The notes: generated from the letters alone by a model not told the origin. Positions 25,219 to 34,601 are shown, counted from the stretch's first letter. The stretch: 64,000 nucleotides of DNA from Actinoplanes derwentensis (GCF_900104725.1 NZ_LT629758.1:8456001-8520000); one strand, 5' to 3'. Program-made: numbers and translations.

Positions 25219-25394
25219 GTCGACACCTCACCCCAGTCGGTTCACGTTCGTCAGCCTCATCATCGTCCAGCGATGCGACTCCCGACCACCCTGTCGGGGC
25301 CTTCCGCCTGGCACAAGCGAACGGCCACGACTGTCGCCCCAGGTGCGGATCCTCAGGTGCGGGCCCACAGGCACAGACTTACTGATGGGGACAC
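25219..25394. other. Intergenic region between ogt and the PP2C-like gene
   Basis: No gene. It contains three short CAGGTGC(G/C)GG-type direct repeats at about 25342-25410 and the leftward promoter of the PP2C-like gene must lie here; no box is convincing. Confidence 0.4.
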
Positions 25395-25889
25395 TCAGGT
25401 GCCGGACTCGAATTTCAGCAGCCACTCCTTGACGTCCAGGCCCCACCGGTATCCGCCGAGTGAGCCATCGGTGCGTAGGACCCGGTGACACGGTGTGAAC
25501 AGCGCGACCGGGTTGCGGGCACAGGCGGCAGCGGCCGCCCGGACCGCCGGCGGCCGGCCGGACAGAACGGCGAATCCGGTGTACGTCACCGGCGCGCCCG
25601 GTTTGATCCCGCGCATCACCTGCCATGCGTGCCGCATGAACTCGCCGGCCGTGTGCTGCTCGACCGGGATCGCGTCGATGGCGGTCAGATCGCCCGCCAG
25701 ATAGGCCCGGACAGCTTCACCCACCTCGCCCGGATCGCCGGCCTGAACCGGCTCGCGCAGCGCCGGATGAACCAGGCTCATCAGCTCCGGCACGTCGGTG
25801 GTGAAGCCCGCCGCACGCACCGCGCCGATCTTGCTGACCACGACGGTGAACGGGCCGACAGGGGTGTCCAGAGTCGAATGAATAAGCAT
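25395..25889 (-). CDS. ogt: Methylated-DNA--protein-cysteine methyltransferase
   Basis: Suicidal repair protein taking methyl groups from O6-methylguanine onto its active cysteine. The active site PCHRVLRTDGSLGGYRWG (about 133-150) and the helix-turn-helix segment VTYTGFAVLSGRPPAVRAAAAACARNP-like region upstream are intact; only part of this is quoted. Length 164 is standard for Ogt. Ribosome-binding site GAGGAG lies about 8 bases before the ATG. It follows the ada-alkA gene on the same strand after 161 bases containing two DnaA-box-like sites, so the pair probably forms an alkylation-response unit. Confidence 0.95.
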   Translation of the reverse strand: MLIHSTLDTPVGPFTVVVSKIGAVRAAGFTTDVPELMSLVHPALREPVQAGDPGEVGEAVRAYLAGDLTAIDAIPVEQHTAGEFMRHAWQVMRGIKPGAPVTYTGFAVLSGRPPAVRAAAAACARNPVALFTPCHRVLRTDGSLGGYRWGLDVKEWLLKFESGT

Positions 25890-25959
25890 CGTTGTCTCCT
25901 CGCTGGGGGTGGTAAGCGTGGCGCGTTCTCCCGGCCGGCGTGCGGAAATCCGGTCCGCC

Positions 25960-25998
25960 TGTGGATAACCGCGACGGCCGGAACGGCACTGTGGACAA
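25960..25998 (-). promoter_or_regulatory. Two DnaA-box-like sites between alkA and ogt
   Basis: TGTGGATAA (25960-25968, reverse complement TTATCCACA) and TGTGGACAA (25990-25998, reverse complement TTGTCCACA), in the same orientation 30 bases apart. Both match the DnaA-box consensus; binding is inferred only. Confidence 0.4.
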
Positions 25999-26050
25999 CG
26001 CCGAAACAGGTCCGCGCGGCGGGTAGTTTCGACGCGAGCGGGACGCCGGT

Positions 26051-27598
26051 TCAGGCGGCTCGCCAGAGACGGATCAACGCGTAAGAGCGCCAGGGCCGCC
26101 AGTGTTCGGCATGGATGGCCAGCGCTTTCGCGGTGCTGGGCAGACCCAGGGCCTCGGCGCCGCGGCGGGCGGCCAGATCGGTGGCCAGGAAGGTGTCGGG
26201 GTCACCGATCGCACGCATGGCGACGTAGCCGGCGGTCCACGGGCCGACGCCGGGTAGTTCGATGAGCCGGGCGACGGTTTCGGCACGGTCGGCGCCGGGA
26301 TCGAGATCGATTCTGCCGTCCGCCACCGCTTCGGCGAGGGCACGGATGGTGGCTCGCCGCGCGGCCGGCATGCCGAACGCGGAGTCAGGCAGCGCTGCGA
26401 CGACCTCGGCGGACGGAAAGCCGGCAAGCCCGGAACCAGCGGTGGCCGCAGCGGTGGTGGCGAGTGTGACGCCGGGGGCGGTTCCCGGCGGGCCGATGCT
26501 GGTGTCGAGAGGAGGACCGATGAGGTGTTCGGTGTCGCTCTGGTCGGGGGCGGGAGTGTTCGGGCCGTTGGCGGCCGCTGTCAGGATCCGGCCGAGCGTG
26601 GTCCGGGCCCCGGCCACACTGACCTGTTGTCCCACGATCGCCCGGATCGCCATCTCGAAACCGTCCACGGCCCGGGGGACCCGCACGCCCGGCTCGGCTT
26701 CGACCGCCGTGGTCAGGGCCGGATCCGCACCGAGCAGGGCGTCGACCGCGACCGGGTCGGAGTCCAGATCGAACAGCCGGCGGCACCGGGCGACCGCGGG
26801 TGCCAGATCCCGCACGTCACTGAGCCGCAGCGTCGCATGGATCCAGCGGTCGCCGGGGCTGAGCGCGACGTCAGCGGTGCCGTGCGGCAGGTTCAACCCG
26901 CGGCGGTACGTGCCGTTCGCCACCGCGTCCACCCCGGGCAGGGTTCGGGCCGCGAAGAAACCGAGCAGCGAACTCGCATGCAGCGGCGGCCGATATGCGA
27001 GCCGCAGGTTCACCACTCCGGCCTCGCTCTGCCCGGTCGGCCGCTTTTCGCGCATCTGGCTCGGTGATCGCGCGTACACCTCGAGCATCGTGTCGTTGAA
27101 CTGCCGCACGCTGCCGAACCCGGCCGCGAACGCGATCTCCGACAGCCCCAGTTCAGTGGTCTCGACGAGGATGCGCGCGGTCTGGGCCCGCTGCGCCCGG
27201 GCCAGCGCGAGCGGGCCGGCCCCGAGTTCGGCGGTGAGGATCCGGCCGAGGTGGCGTTCGGTGTACCCGAGCCGGGCCGCGAGTCCGGGCACGCCTTCCC
27301 GGTCGACGACGCCGTCCCCGATCAGGCGCATCGCGCGGCCGACCGTGTCCGCGCGGGTGTCCCACTCCGGCGAGCCGGGTGCCGCGTCCGGGCGGCAGCG
27401 ACGGCAGGCCCGGAATCCACCCCGTTGCGCGGCCGCGGCGCTCACGTAGAACGTGACGTTCGCCCGTTTCGGGGTGACCGCCGGGCAGGACGGGCGGCAG
27501 TAGATCCCGGTGGTTCGCACCGCGGTGTAGAAGCACCCGTCGAACCGCGGGTCGCGGCTGTCGACGGCCCGGTAGCAGTGTTCGAAGTCCAGCTCCAT
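26051..27598 (-). CDS. alkA: Ada regulator / AlkA 3-methyladenine DNA glycosylase fusion
   Basis: Combines an Ada N-terminal methyl-phosphotriester acceptor and AraC-type regulator with an AlkA glycosylase. Residues 1-75 carry the zinc cysteines C34 (acceptor type, TGIYCRPSCPA), C38, C65 and C68 (RACRRCRPD). Residues about 85-185 are an AraC helix-turn-helix pair (LAARLGYTERHLGRIL; IAFAAGFGSVRQFNDTM). Residues about 200-515 form the glycosylase with AIVGQQVSVAGARTTLG, the helix-hairpin-helix LPGVGPWTAGYVAMRAIG and the following FLATDLA, which holds the catalytic-type Asp. ATG 27598 matches where homologues begin (MELDFEHCYRAV); an in-frame GTG at 27649 would add 17 residues. A Pro/Thr-rich insert of about 40 residues interrupts the glycosylase domain near 350-390. 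Confidence 0.9.
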   Translation of the reverse strand: MELDFEHCYRAVDSRDPRFDGCFYTAVRTTGIYCRPSCPAVTPKRANVTFYVSAAAAQRGGFRACRRCRPDAAPGSPEWDTRADTVGRAMRLIGDGVVDREGVPGLAARLGYTERHLGRILTAELGAGPLALARAQRAQTARILVETTELGLSEIAFAAGFGSVRQFNDTMLEVYARSPSQMREKRPTGQSEAGVVNLRLAYRPPLHASSLLGFFAARTLPGVDAVANGTYRRGLNLPHGTADVALSPGDRWIHATLRLSDVRDLAPAVARCRRLFDLDSDPVAVDALLGADPALTTAVEAEPGVRVPRAVDGFEMAIRAIVGQQVSVAGARTTLGRILTAAANGPNTPAPDQSDTEHLIGPPLDTSIGPPGTAPGVTLATTAAATAGSGLAGFPSAEVVAALPDSAFGMPAARRATIRALAEAVADGRIDLDPGADRAETVARLIELPGVGPWTAGYVAMRAIGDPDTFLATDLAARRGAEALGLPSTAKALAIHAEHWRPWRSYALIRLWRAA

Positions 27599-27658
27599 GA
27601 CGTCGAGTCTGCTCCGGCGGGCAGGCGATGGCTGGCGGGTTTCGGACACGGGCGTGCT

Positions 27659-27703
27659 GTCAACTACGGTTGACGATTACCCGCTTTGTCAACTACGGTT
27701 GAC
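27659..27703 (+). promoter_or_regulatory. Double operator overlapping the alpha/beta hydrolase promoter
   Basis: GTCAACTACGGTTGAC, an inverted repeat (GTCAAC-N4-GTTGAC), occurs twice without change at 27659-27674 and 27688-27703. The first overlaps a -35 box (TTGACG, 27670-27675) and the second a -10 box (TACGGT, 27694-27699; 18-base spacer), 7 bases before ATG 27707. A bound repressor would cover the whole promoter; the divergent alkA promoter may share it. Confidence 0.75.
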
Positions 27704-27706
27704 GAC

Positions 27707-28516
27707 ATGATGGCTCAAGCGGCGAGGACGGACATCCAGTGGCGATCCTTCGGTGGTGGTCCCAAGGTCGTGCTCCTGCACGGCGGCATGCAGACGTCGG
27801 CGAACTTCACGAGACTGGCCCGGTCGTTGGCGGCGGGCTTCACCGTCTACGTGCCGGATCGTCGCGGCCGTGGGCGCAGCGGTCCGGCTGCGCCGGGGCA
27901 CGGGCTGCGAGCCGAGATCGACGATCTGGCGACGGTGCTCGACGAGACCGGGGCGCGCAACGTGTTCGGCCTCAGCTCGGGGGCGGTCATCGCGCTGCGT
28001 GCGGCGATGGAGTTGCCGATCGAGCGGCTGGCGCTCTACGAGCCGCCCCTCAAGCACGGCGATCACGATCCGGTGGCCTGGCTGCCCCGGTTCGAGAAGG
28101 AGCTGGCTCGCGGTCGGCGGGCGGCGGCGTTCGCGACGGTCACCAAAGGCACGGGCGAGTTGCGGTACGTGCCACGAGCGGCCCTGATCCCGATGGCCGG
28201 CCTGCTGATGTGGGCGGGAGAAGCGGGCCCGGGGGAGGGGGTGAGCCTCGGGGAGCTGGTCCCGACGATGCGTCTGGACGCGGCGGTCGTCGAGGAGGCG
28301 GCTGGGCCGTTGAGCACGTACGCGACGGTCGCTTCGGACACGTTGCTGCTAGGTGGCGAGCGTTCCCCGGCGTACCTGAAAGGGGTCTTGAACGGCCTGG
28401 AGCCGGTCCTGCCGCGAGTGCGCCGGGTGACCTTGGGCGGCGTCGGTCATCTCGCCGCCGACGACAGCGGCAAGCCCGAACTCGTCGCCGCGCAACTGCG
28501 CACCTTCTTCCGCTGA
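27707..28516 (+). CDS. Alpha/beta-fold hydrolase
   Basis: Soluble hydrolase of the alpha/beta superfamily; substrate unknown. The oxyanion segment VVLLHGGMQTSANF is near residues 22-35, the nucleophile serine is in GLSSGAVIAL (about 90-99), and the catalytic-type histidine is in GGVGHLAADD near the end. At 269 residues it is typical of esterases and small-lipid hydrolases. ATG 27707 is chosen over the in-frame TTG at 27686 because the latter lies inside the promoter and operator. The promoter is covered by two identical palindromes, so the gene is probably inducible by the ligand of an unlinked regulator. Confidence 0.85.
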   Translation: MMAQAARTDIQWRSFGGGPKVVLLHGGMQTSANFTRLARSLAAGFTVYVPDRRGRGRSGPAAPGHGLRAEIDDLATVLDETGARNVFGLSSGAVIALRAAMELPIERLALYEPPLKHGDHDPVAWLPRFEKELARGRRAAAFATVTKGTGELRYVPRAALIPMAGLLMWAGEAGPGEGVSLGELVPTMRLDAAVVEEAAGPLSTYATVASDTLLLGGERSPAYLKGVLNGLEPVLPRVRRVTLGGVGHLAADDSGKPELVAAQLRTFFR

Positions 28517-28537
28517 AAGCGGGCGCGGGCGAACCCG

Positions 28538-28543
28538 TAGACT
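28538..28543 (+). promoter_or_regulatory. -10 box of ychF (leaderless or short leader)
   Basis: TAGACT lies 8 bases before the GTG start at 28552, and no ribosome-binding site is visible. Confidence 0.4.
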
Positions 28544-28551
28544 GGCGTTCC

Positions 28552-29637
<1,086 letters not shown>

Positions 29638-29651
29638 CGCGGCACGAAAAA

Positions 29652-29710
29652 CCTGACGGCACAGGTGAAGACCTGACGGCACATGTGAACGCCTGACGGG
29701 ACTTGAAACG
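29652..29710. repeat. About 20-bp tandem repeat downstream of ychF
   Basis: CCTGACGGCACAGGTGAAGA (29652-29671), then CCTGACGGCACATGTGAACG (29672-29691), then a diverged 19-base third unit. No coding potential. Confidence 0.8.
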
Positions 29711-29722
29711 CCTGATGCGTGC

Positions 29723-29751
29723 GACGGGGCGGCGATGACGACCGCCCCGTC
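29723..29751. terminator. Bidirectional hairpin between ychF and the PIN-domain gene
   Basis: Perfect 10-bp stem GACGGGGCGG (29723-29732) / CCGCCCCGTC (29742-29751) with a 9-base loop, two bases before the stop of the convergent PIN gene. Confidence 0.7.
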
Positions 29752-29753
29752 GG

Positions 29754-30146
29754 TCAGACCTTGACCACCATGACGGCGGGTCCGCAGAGCAGGCTGATGT
29801 CCTCGGGGTCGGACGTGAGAACCGTCGCTGGGGCGGGGACCGTGCGGGCCACCGCGGCGAAGGCCGCATCGATGGCGTATTTGTGTCCGTGCAGCCGGTG
29901 GTCCCGAAGCAGAGCGCCGGCCTGATCGGCGACCGTCCTGGTGATGTCATGCACGTCGATCCGGGACAGGACCCATTTGACCCGGGCCGGATGGATCTTC
30001 TCGTAGTCGGCTTCCAGAAGGGTCATGGTCGTCGTGACGACGCGAATCCCCTCCTCGTGTGCGGCACGGACCAGGGTGACGACGGTCCGGTCCTCCCGGT
30101 AGAGCTTGGCTAGGCCTTCGCTGTCGAGTAACAGGGTGCCGGACAT
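29754..30146 (-). CDS. PIN-domain ribonuclease toxin (VapC-like)
   Basis: Probable toxin of a type II toxin-antitoxin pair; PIN proteins cut RNA using clustered acidic residues and magnesium. Visible acids are D8 (LLLDSEGLAKL), E45 (MTLLEADYEKI), D93 (AIDAAFAAVA) and D113 (VLTSDPEDISLLC), matching the PIN order. Length 130 is typical. The start codon overlaps the stop of the RHH antitoxin gene by one base (TGATG), the usual antitoxin-toxin order. Confidence 0.85.
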   Translation of the reverse strand: MSGTLLLDSEGLAKLYREDRTVVTLVRAAHEEGIRVVTTTMTLLEADYEKIHPARVKWVLSRIDVHDITRTVADQAGALLRDHRLHGHKYAIDAAFAAVARTVPAPATVLTSDPEDISLLCGPAVMVVKV

Positions 30147-30397
30147 CAGGCGGCTGCCGCCCCTGTCTTGCGGTGATCGTGGCGCAGTATGGCCCGGGCG
30201 GCTTCGACCTCGTCGCGGGTGAGGGCGTCGTGCCGGGTCTCGTAGTCGTCGGCGATCTCGCGGAGCTTTTCCATCGCGACTCGGTGCTCCAGGGCCTCCG
30301 CCACATAGGCGGAGAATCCGCCCTGACCGACCTGGGCCCGCACGGACTCGGCCAGATCTTCCGGCAGGCTGATCGAATACTTCCTGCTACCACTCAT
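30146..30397 (-). CDS. Ribbon-helix-helix antitoxin
   Basis: Partner of the downstream PIN toxin. The N-terminal KYSISLPEDLAESVRAQVG (residues 6-24) is a CopG/RHH beta-strand and helix, and SAYVAEALEHRV is helix 2. The C-terminal helix (REIADDYETRHDAL...) would wrap the toxin. 83 residues. RHH antitoxins normally bind their own promoter. The overlap of one base with the toxin start supports co-translation. Confidence 0.85.
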   Translation of the reverse strand: MSGSRKYSISLPEDLAESVRAQVGQGGFSAYVAEALEHRVAMEKLREIADDYETRHDALTRDEVEAARAILRHDHRKTGAAAA

Positions 30398-30473
30398 GCC
30401 CCCGATCCTACCGGCGGTAATACCGTGATCGGAATTGGTTTGGCCGTCGAGTTCCGGACCGGCTGCGAGGGCT

Positions 30474-30479
30474 TAGGCT
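30474..30479 (+). promoter_or_regulatory. -10 box of DUF1905 gene
   Basis: TAGGCT lies 8 bases before GTG 30488, consistent with a leaderless or nearly leaderless transcript. Confidence 0.35.
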
Positions 30480-30487
30480 CTGTCGTC

Positions 30488-30781
30488 GTGGAGTGGGCTT
30501 TTGATGGCGAGGTCATCGAGTGGCGGGGGCCGGCGCCGTATTTTTTCGTGGCGATGCCTGAGGCGGACAGTGCTGAGCTCAAGGAAGAGGCTCGGTCGCT
30601 GATCTACTGGGGGCAGATACCGGTTCTCGTCATCATCGGCGGCACCGAGTTTCGGACGGCGTTGTTTCCTCGGGGCGGGCGCTATCTGGTGCCGCTCAAG
30701 GACGCGGTTCGGCATGCGGAGAGCATCGGCGAGGGAGACACCGTGGCGGTGGTGTTGCGTCCCGCCCCGAAAGGGTCCTGA
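30488..30781 (+). CDS. DUF1905-domain protein
   Basis: Small soluble protein of unknown function. The domain fills the whole 97 residues: VEWAFDGEVIEWRGPAPYFFV at the N-terminus (only part needed to recognise it), IPVLVIIGGTEFRTALFPRG in the middle and YLVPLKDAVRHAESIGEGDT near the end. GTG 30488 is chosen because family members begin at this strand and a TAGGCT box precedes it; GTG 30425 would add 21 residues, and still longer forms run through the promoter of the antitoxin gene on the other strand. Confidence 0.82.
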   Translation: MEWAFDGEVIEWRGPAPYFFVAMPEADSAELKEEARSLIYWGQIPVLVIIGGTEFRTALFPRGGRYLVPLKDAVRHAESIGEGDTVAVVLRPAPKGS

Positions 30782-30788
30782 CGGCAGG

Positions 30789-31421
30789 TCAGCGGAGCAG
30801 TGGGAAGACGGTTCCGGCGATCAGGGCTCCGACCAGGGTTCCGACCACCACCTGGGCGGGGGTGTGGGCGGTCAGGCGGACCCGGGCCCAGCAGCCGAGC
30901 AGGACCAGTGGGGCGCCGAGTAGCGCGGGGTAGCCGTAGACGGCGGTCAGGGCGGCCACCGTGCCGGCTGCCACGCCGGCGTGGATGGACATCTTCCACC
31001 AGTGGGTGACCAGGGCGAACGCGGCCAGGCCGACTCCGCCGGCGGTCAGTAGGGCGAGGATTTCGCGCGGGGCGCCGAGGGCCAGCATCAGGAGCAGGCC
31101 GGCGATCAGGGACGCGGTGCCGAAGAGCAGGGGGATGCGGCGGGCGGCGCGTTCCGGGATGTGGTGGTTGGTGAGACGGCCGTTGCGGACGCCGTGCAGC
31201 ACGTAGCCGAGGGGGATCACCGCGGCGAACAGGGCTCCGGGCAGGCCCCACCAGCGGGAGACACCGGGGGTGTCGCCGGCGTGCCAGCCGACGATCAGGA
31301 GCAGGGCGGCGACCAGGACGGCGGGTGCCAGCACTTCGGAGACCACCGTCGCGAGCCGGTCCAGGGCGCCCGGCGGGGTGGTGGTGGGCCGGGGGGCTTC
31401 GTCGGTGACAGCGTTCAGCAC
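30789..31421 (-). CDS. PAP2-like membrane phosphatase family protein
   Basis: Six or so transmembrane helices in 210 residues. The layout resembles actinobacterial PAP2 (phosphatidic acid phosphatase-type) proteins: a GRLTNHHIPERAARR loop in place of motif 1, HWWKMSIHAGVAAG in place of motif 2 (usually PSGH), and CWARVRLTAHTPAQVVVG in place of motif 3, retaining Arg and His but with Gln where an acidic residue is common. Activity may therefore be altered. Convergent with the DUF1905 gene (7-base gap). Confidence 0.72.
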   Translation of the reverse strand: MLNAVTDEAPRPTTTPPGALDRLATVVSEVLAPAVLVAALLLIVGWHAGDTPGVSRWWGLPGALFAAVIPLGYVLHGVRNGRLTNHHIPERAARRIPLLFGTASLIAGLLLMLALGAPREILALLTAGGVGLAAFALVTHWWKMSIHAGVAAGTVAALTAVYGYPALLGAPLVLLGCWARVRLTAHTPAQVVVGTLVGALIAGTVFPLLR

Positions 31422-31519
31422 GCCTCCATCATCGCAACCAGATCATCCGCTGCGGGTGGCGAGAAGCGTGACATAGACCGTGCGGGGCACCAGAAGATGG
31501 GCGACAGAAAGCGGGAAAG

Positions 31520-31972
31520 TCACGTGTCGGTGGTCATGGCGGTGAACGCGGCCGCCAGACTGCGCAGGTCCAGACCGTCGAGGTGGTCGAAGATGTGGCG
31601 GCGGACGCTGGCCAGGTGGGTGGGCCAGGCCTGTTGGAGCCGGGCCAAGCCCGCGTCGGTGAGGACGGCGTTGGCTCCGCGCGCGTCTTCCGGACAGCGG
31701 TCACGGCGCAGATAGCCGAGGGATTCGAGCTTGGTGGCGAGCCGTGTCATGCCGCTCAGTGACATATCACACGCCGTAGCGAGGTCGCTCATCCGTAGGA
31801 GGCGGCCGGGGGTTTCGGAGAGGTGGCGCAGGACCGAGTACTCGCTGGCGGACATGCGCTGTTCCCGTTCCAGGTCGGCGTCGAGCGCACGTGGCATGAC
31901 CAGCAGGAATCGACCGAGCGCGCGCATCACCGCCTCTTCGTCGGGGGTGAGTGGGGCGGGGGGTTCGGCCAT
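31520..31972 (-). CDS. MarR-family transcriptional regulator
   Basis: Winged-helix DNA-binding dimer. The core is MSASEYSVLRHLSETPGRLLRMSDLATACDMSLSGMTR (about 41-78; recognition helix in the last third), followed by the wing LGYLRRDRCPEDARGANAVLT. 150 residues is typical. The start codon lies 7 bases after a TACCAT box, suggesting leaderless expression. Neighbours do not reveal a target; MarR proteins usually respond to small aromatics or oxidants and regulate adjacent genes. Confidence 0.9.
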   Translation of the reverse strand: MAEPPAPLTPDEEAVMRALGRFLLVMPRALDADLEREQRMSASEYSVLRHLSETPGRLLRMSDLATACDMSLSGMTRLATKLESLGYLRRDRCPEDARGANAVLTDAGLARLQQAWPTHLASVRRHIFDHLDGLDLRSLAAAFTAMTTDT

Positions 31973-31979
31973 GGCTGCG

Positions 31980-31985
31980 ATGGTA
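31980..31985 (-). promoter_or_regulatory. -10 box of the MarR gene
   Basis: On the reverse strand TACCAT ends 7 bases before the ATG at 31972. Confidence 0.4.
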
Positions 31986-32115
31986 AGCCGGGGGTGCCGG
32001 TCTACTTTTCACCTCGCCGTGGCAACGGATGGGGTCGGGTTCGGGGCGTGGCAGTCAGCCTTTCGAGTGTCGGGAGGACATTTGCCTGCGCGTCGTGGGC
32101 AGTAACAATGCTTTG

Positions 32116-32937
32116 GTGCAAAACCAGACAACTAGTGACTCTTGGCAGGATTTGCTCGAAACACCACGAAAGTCTTGGTGGGCCCGTCTTCCGTTCGGTG
32201 CCCGGATGGCCGCCGGCGCGGCTGCGATGTTCGTGGTCGTCGGTGGTTCGGCGGCCGGTGTCGCCACGATTTTCGCTCCTGACCCGGAGAACGTGACGGC
32301 CGCCGCGGCCGAGCCCGACCTCGGTGCTCCGTTCCTGGAGGACAGCCCGGAAGTGGTGAGCCGGGCGGCGGCCGCCGCACAGCCGCTGCCGCAACGCCCG
32401 GGAGCGACGACGCCGCCCAAACCGAAGGTGCCGCCGCCGGCTATGGCACGAGTCCCCGCGAAGGCGGCCCCGGTGCGGGCCCCCGCGAAAGTGGTCACGG
32501 CGAACGATCGGCTCAGCCGGGAACGGGTGGCCGACGATCGGGCCGACCGGACCGGACCGCGTCCCGCACGTACCACCGCTGTGGTCTCCGGCGGCGAAGC
32601 CCGCAGTGAACCGATCGCCCAGGGTCCGGTCGTGACCACCCGAACCGATATCGAGACCAGGGCCGTCCCGTTCGACACTGAAGTGATCAAGGACGCGACG
32701 ATGCTGCGCGGTACCCGCCGGGTCGAGTCCGACGGGGAGCCCGGCGAGGAGACGCTGCGTTACCTGGTGACGCTGACCGACGGCCGGCAGACCGCGCGCC
32801 GCCTGCTCAGCAGCTCGATCACCCTGGAACCGCAGAACCGGGTGGTGACCGTCGGCTCCCGCAGGCAGAGTGTCGTCGACCCGTTCTGCGATCACGTGCT
32901 GGGAATCTGCCTGCCGTTCGGGAGAAGCGCGGAGTGA
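32116..32937 (+). CDS. G5-domain membrane-anchored surface protein
   Basis: Predicted extracytoplasmic protein. After a short cytoplasmic tail, residues about 29-50 form a transmembrane helix (MAAGAAAMFVVVGGSAAGVA). A long Pro/Ala/Arg-rich linker (about 60-175) leads to a G5 domain near 180-250 (TRAVPFDTEVIKDATMLRG, YLVTLTDGRQTARRLLSS, VVTVGSR). G5 domains occur in wall-binding proteins, often with Rpf or peptidase modules, but no catalytic domain is attached here. The last residues hold two cysteines (DPFCDHVLGICLPFG). GTG 32116 is favoured because the longer start would place non-conserved residues before a TAACAAT box. Confidence 0.8.
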   Translation: MQNQTTSDSWQDLLETPRKSWWARLPFGARMAAGAAAMFVVVGGSAAGVATIFAPDPENVTAAAAEPDLGAPFLEDSPEVVSRAAAAAQPLPQRPGATTPPKPKVPPPAMARVPAKAAPVRAPAKVVTANDRLSRERVADDRADRTGPRPARTTAVVSGGEARSEPIAQGPVVTTRTDIETRAVPFDTEVIKDATMLRGTRRVESDGEPGEETLRYLVTLTDGRQTARRLLSSSITLEPQNRVVTVGSRRQSVVDPFCDHVLGICLPFGRSAE

Positions 32938-33011
32938 GGGCTGAAACGCGGAGTGAACGGGCTGAAGCGCGGAGCGACGGCCTGAAACGGTCCTGAGTGA
33001 GGATTGGCGGC

Positions 33012-33845
33012 ATGGCACTGACCGAAACGGATCTCACCGAACTCGCTCACCGGCTGGTCGGCGTCCCCGGTGTCGTCGCCGTGGTGCTCGGTGGGAGCCG
33101 AGCCCGTGGCACCCACACCGAGGAGTCCGACTACGACCTGGGTCTCTACTACCGGGGGCCGCTCGACACCGCCCGGCTCGGTGAACTGGCCGCGGAGGTG
33201 GCCGGCCCGGGTTCCGGGGTCACAGCGACCGGCGAGTGGGGCCCGTGGGTGGACGGCGGCGGCTGGCTGCGGATCGACGGGAACGCGGTCGACTGGCTCT
33301 ACCGCGACGTCGAGCGGGTGCGCCGATGCTGGTCGGAGGCGGAACAGGGCACGTATCAGTTCCACGTCCAGGGCGGTCATCCACTCGGAGTGCCGGATTT
33401 CTCGTACCCGGGCGAATTGGCTCTGGCCCGGATCCTCGCCGACCCGACCGGTGACCTGGCCGACCTGCAGAGCCGTGTCCGGATTTTCCCCCGCCCGCTC
33501 GCGGAAGCCCTGGTGGCGGGGCTGTGGGAGGCGGACTTCCTGGTCGGGATCGCGCGCAAGGCGGTGTCTCGGGGGGACAGTGCCTACGTCGCCGGGTGCC
33601 TGTTCCGGGCGGTGGGGGTGCTCACGCACGCGCTGCACGGCGCCGCCGGTCGCTGGCTGATCAACGAGAAGGGCGCGGTGGCCGCGGCCTCGGTGCTGCC
33701 GGGCGCGCCGTCGGGGTTCCGGGCCCGGGTGGACACGGTCTTCGCCACGATCGAGCCGGACCCGTTGCGCCTGGCCGAGGCGATCGATCTCACCGCGGAC
33801 ATCGTGCTGGAGACGGTCGACGCGTGCGCGATGATGCTGCGATGA
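33012..33845 (+). CDS. Nucleotidyltransferase-domain protein
   Basis: A minimal nucleotidyltransferase fold: VVLGGSRARGTHTEESDYD (about 26-44) has the GGSxARG and the DxD metal pair (D42, D44). A WLRIDGNAVDWLYRD segment provides a possible third acid. The C-terminal half is helical (EADFLVGIARKAVSRGDSAYV). Length 277. Similar to streptomycin adenylyltransferase-like or kanamycin-type proteins, but no resistance function can be claimed. ATG 33012 has a GAGGATT-type site 7-12 bases upstream. The stop overlaps the start of the next gene by ATGA. Confidence 0.82.
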   Translation: MALTETDLTELAHRLVGVPGVVAVVLGGSRARGTHTEESDYDLGLYYRGPLDTARLGELAAEVAGPGSGVTATGEWGPWVDGGGWLRIDGNAVDWLYRDVERVRRCWSEAEQGTYQFHVQGGHPLGVPDFSYPGELALARILADPTGDLADLQSRVRIFPRPLAEALVAGLWEADFLVGIARKAVSRGDSAYVAGCLFRAVGVLTHALHGAAGRWLINEKGAVAAASVLPGAPSGFRARVDTVFATIEPDPLRLAEAIDLTADIVLETVDACAMMLR

Positions 33846-34576
33846 CGGCAGACGTTCCCACCATCCTCGCCACCAGCGCCTTCTTCCGCCGCAGCCAGGT
33901 CAGCCCGCTGGCGATGCGCCCGGGCGCGATCCACCATCTGGCCGCGGAGCTGGCGAACAACACGAAAGCCCCGAAGATCTGTGTGCTGGCCCAGGCCACC
34001 GGCGACCCGGAGGCCAGGATCGGCTACCACTACGCCGCGTTCGCCGGGACCGAGTTCACCATGTCCCACCTGCAGCTCTTCCCGATGCCGAACGTCGACG
34101 ACATCCGGGCGCACCTGCTCGCTCAGGACGTCATCTGGGTGGACGGCGGCAGTGTCGCGAACCTCTGCGCGGTCTGGCGGGTGCACGGCCTCGACGAGAT
34201 CCTGCACGAGGCGTGGCAGAAGGGTGTCGTGCTGAGCGGCGTCTCGGCCGGTTCGATCTGCTGGCATCAGGGCGGCAGCACCGACAGCTACGGGCACGAG
34301 TTGCGCGGGTTCACCGACGGGCTGGGGTTCCTGCCGTACAGCAACGGGGTGCACTACGACAGCGAGGCGCGGCGCCGGCCGACGATGCACCGGCTGGTCG
34401 GGGACGGCACGCTGGGCGACGGCTACGCCACTGACGACGGCGCGGGGCTGATCTATCGCGGCACGTCACTGTCCGAGGCGGTCGCGGACCGCGAGGGCCC
34501 CTTGGGGTACGAGTTGAAGCGCGCCGCCGACGGCACAGTGACCGAGACTGTTCTGCCGACCCGCGTCCTGACCTAG
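33842..34576 (+). CDS. Peptidase S51 family protein (dipeptidase E / cyanophycinase type)
   Basis: Serine exopeptidase-like protein. The nucleophile sits in the nucleophile elbow GVSAGSICWHQGG (about 135-147; Ser in SAGS), preceded by VIWVDGGSVANL (about 98-109), which is the family's glycine-rich turn. The catalytic partner residues follow in the GFTDGLGFLPYSNGVHYD segment. Length 244 is normal. ATG 33842 overlaps the previous stop by four bases, so it is translationally coupled to the nucleotidyltransferase gene. Members cleave N-terminal Asp-containing dipeptides or cyanophycin; the substrate here is unknown. Confidence 0.88.
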   Translation: MTADVPTILATSAFFRRSQVSPLAMRPGAIHHLAAELANNTKAPKICVLAQATGDPEARIGYHYAAFAGTEFTMSHLQLFPMPNVDDIRAHLLAQDVIWVDGGSVANLCAVWRVHGLDEILHEAWQKGVVLSGVSAGSICWHQGGSTDSYGHELRGFTDGLGFLPYSNGVHYDSEARRRPTMHRLVGDGTLGDGYATDDGAGLIYRGTSLSEAVADREGPLGYELKRAADGTVTETVLPTRVLT

Positions 34577-34601
34577 GCGGACGCGGGCACCCCGGCGGGT
34601 C

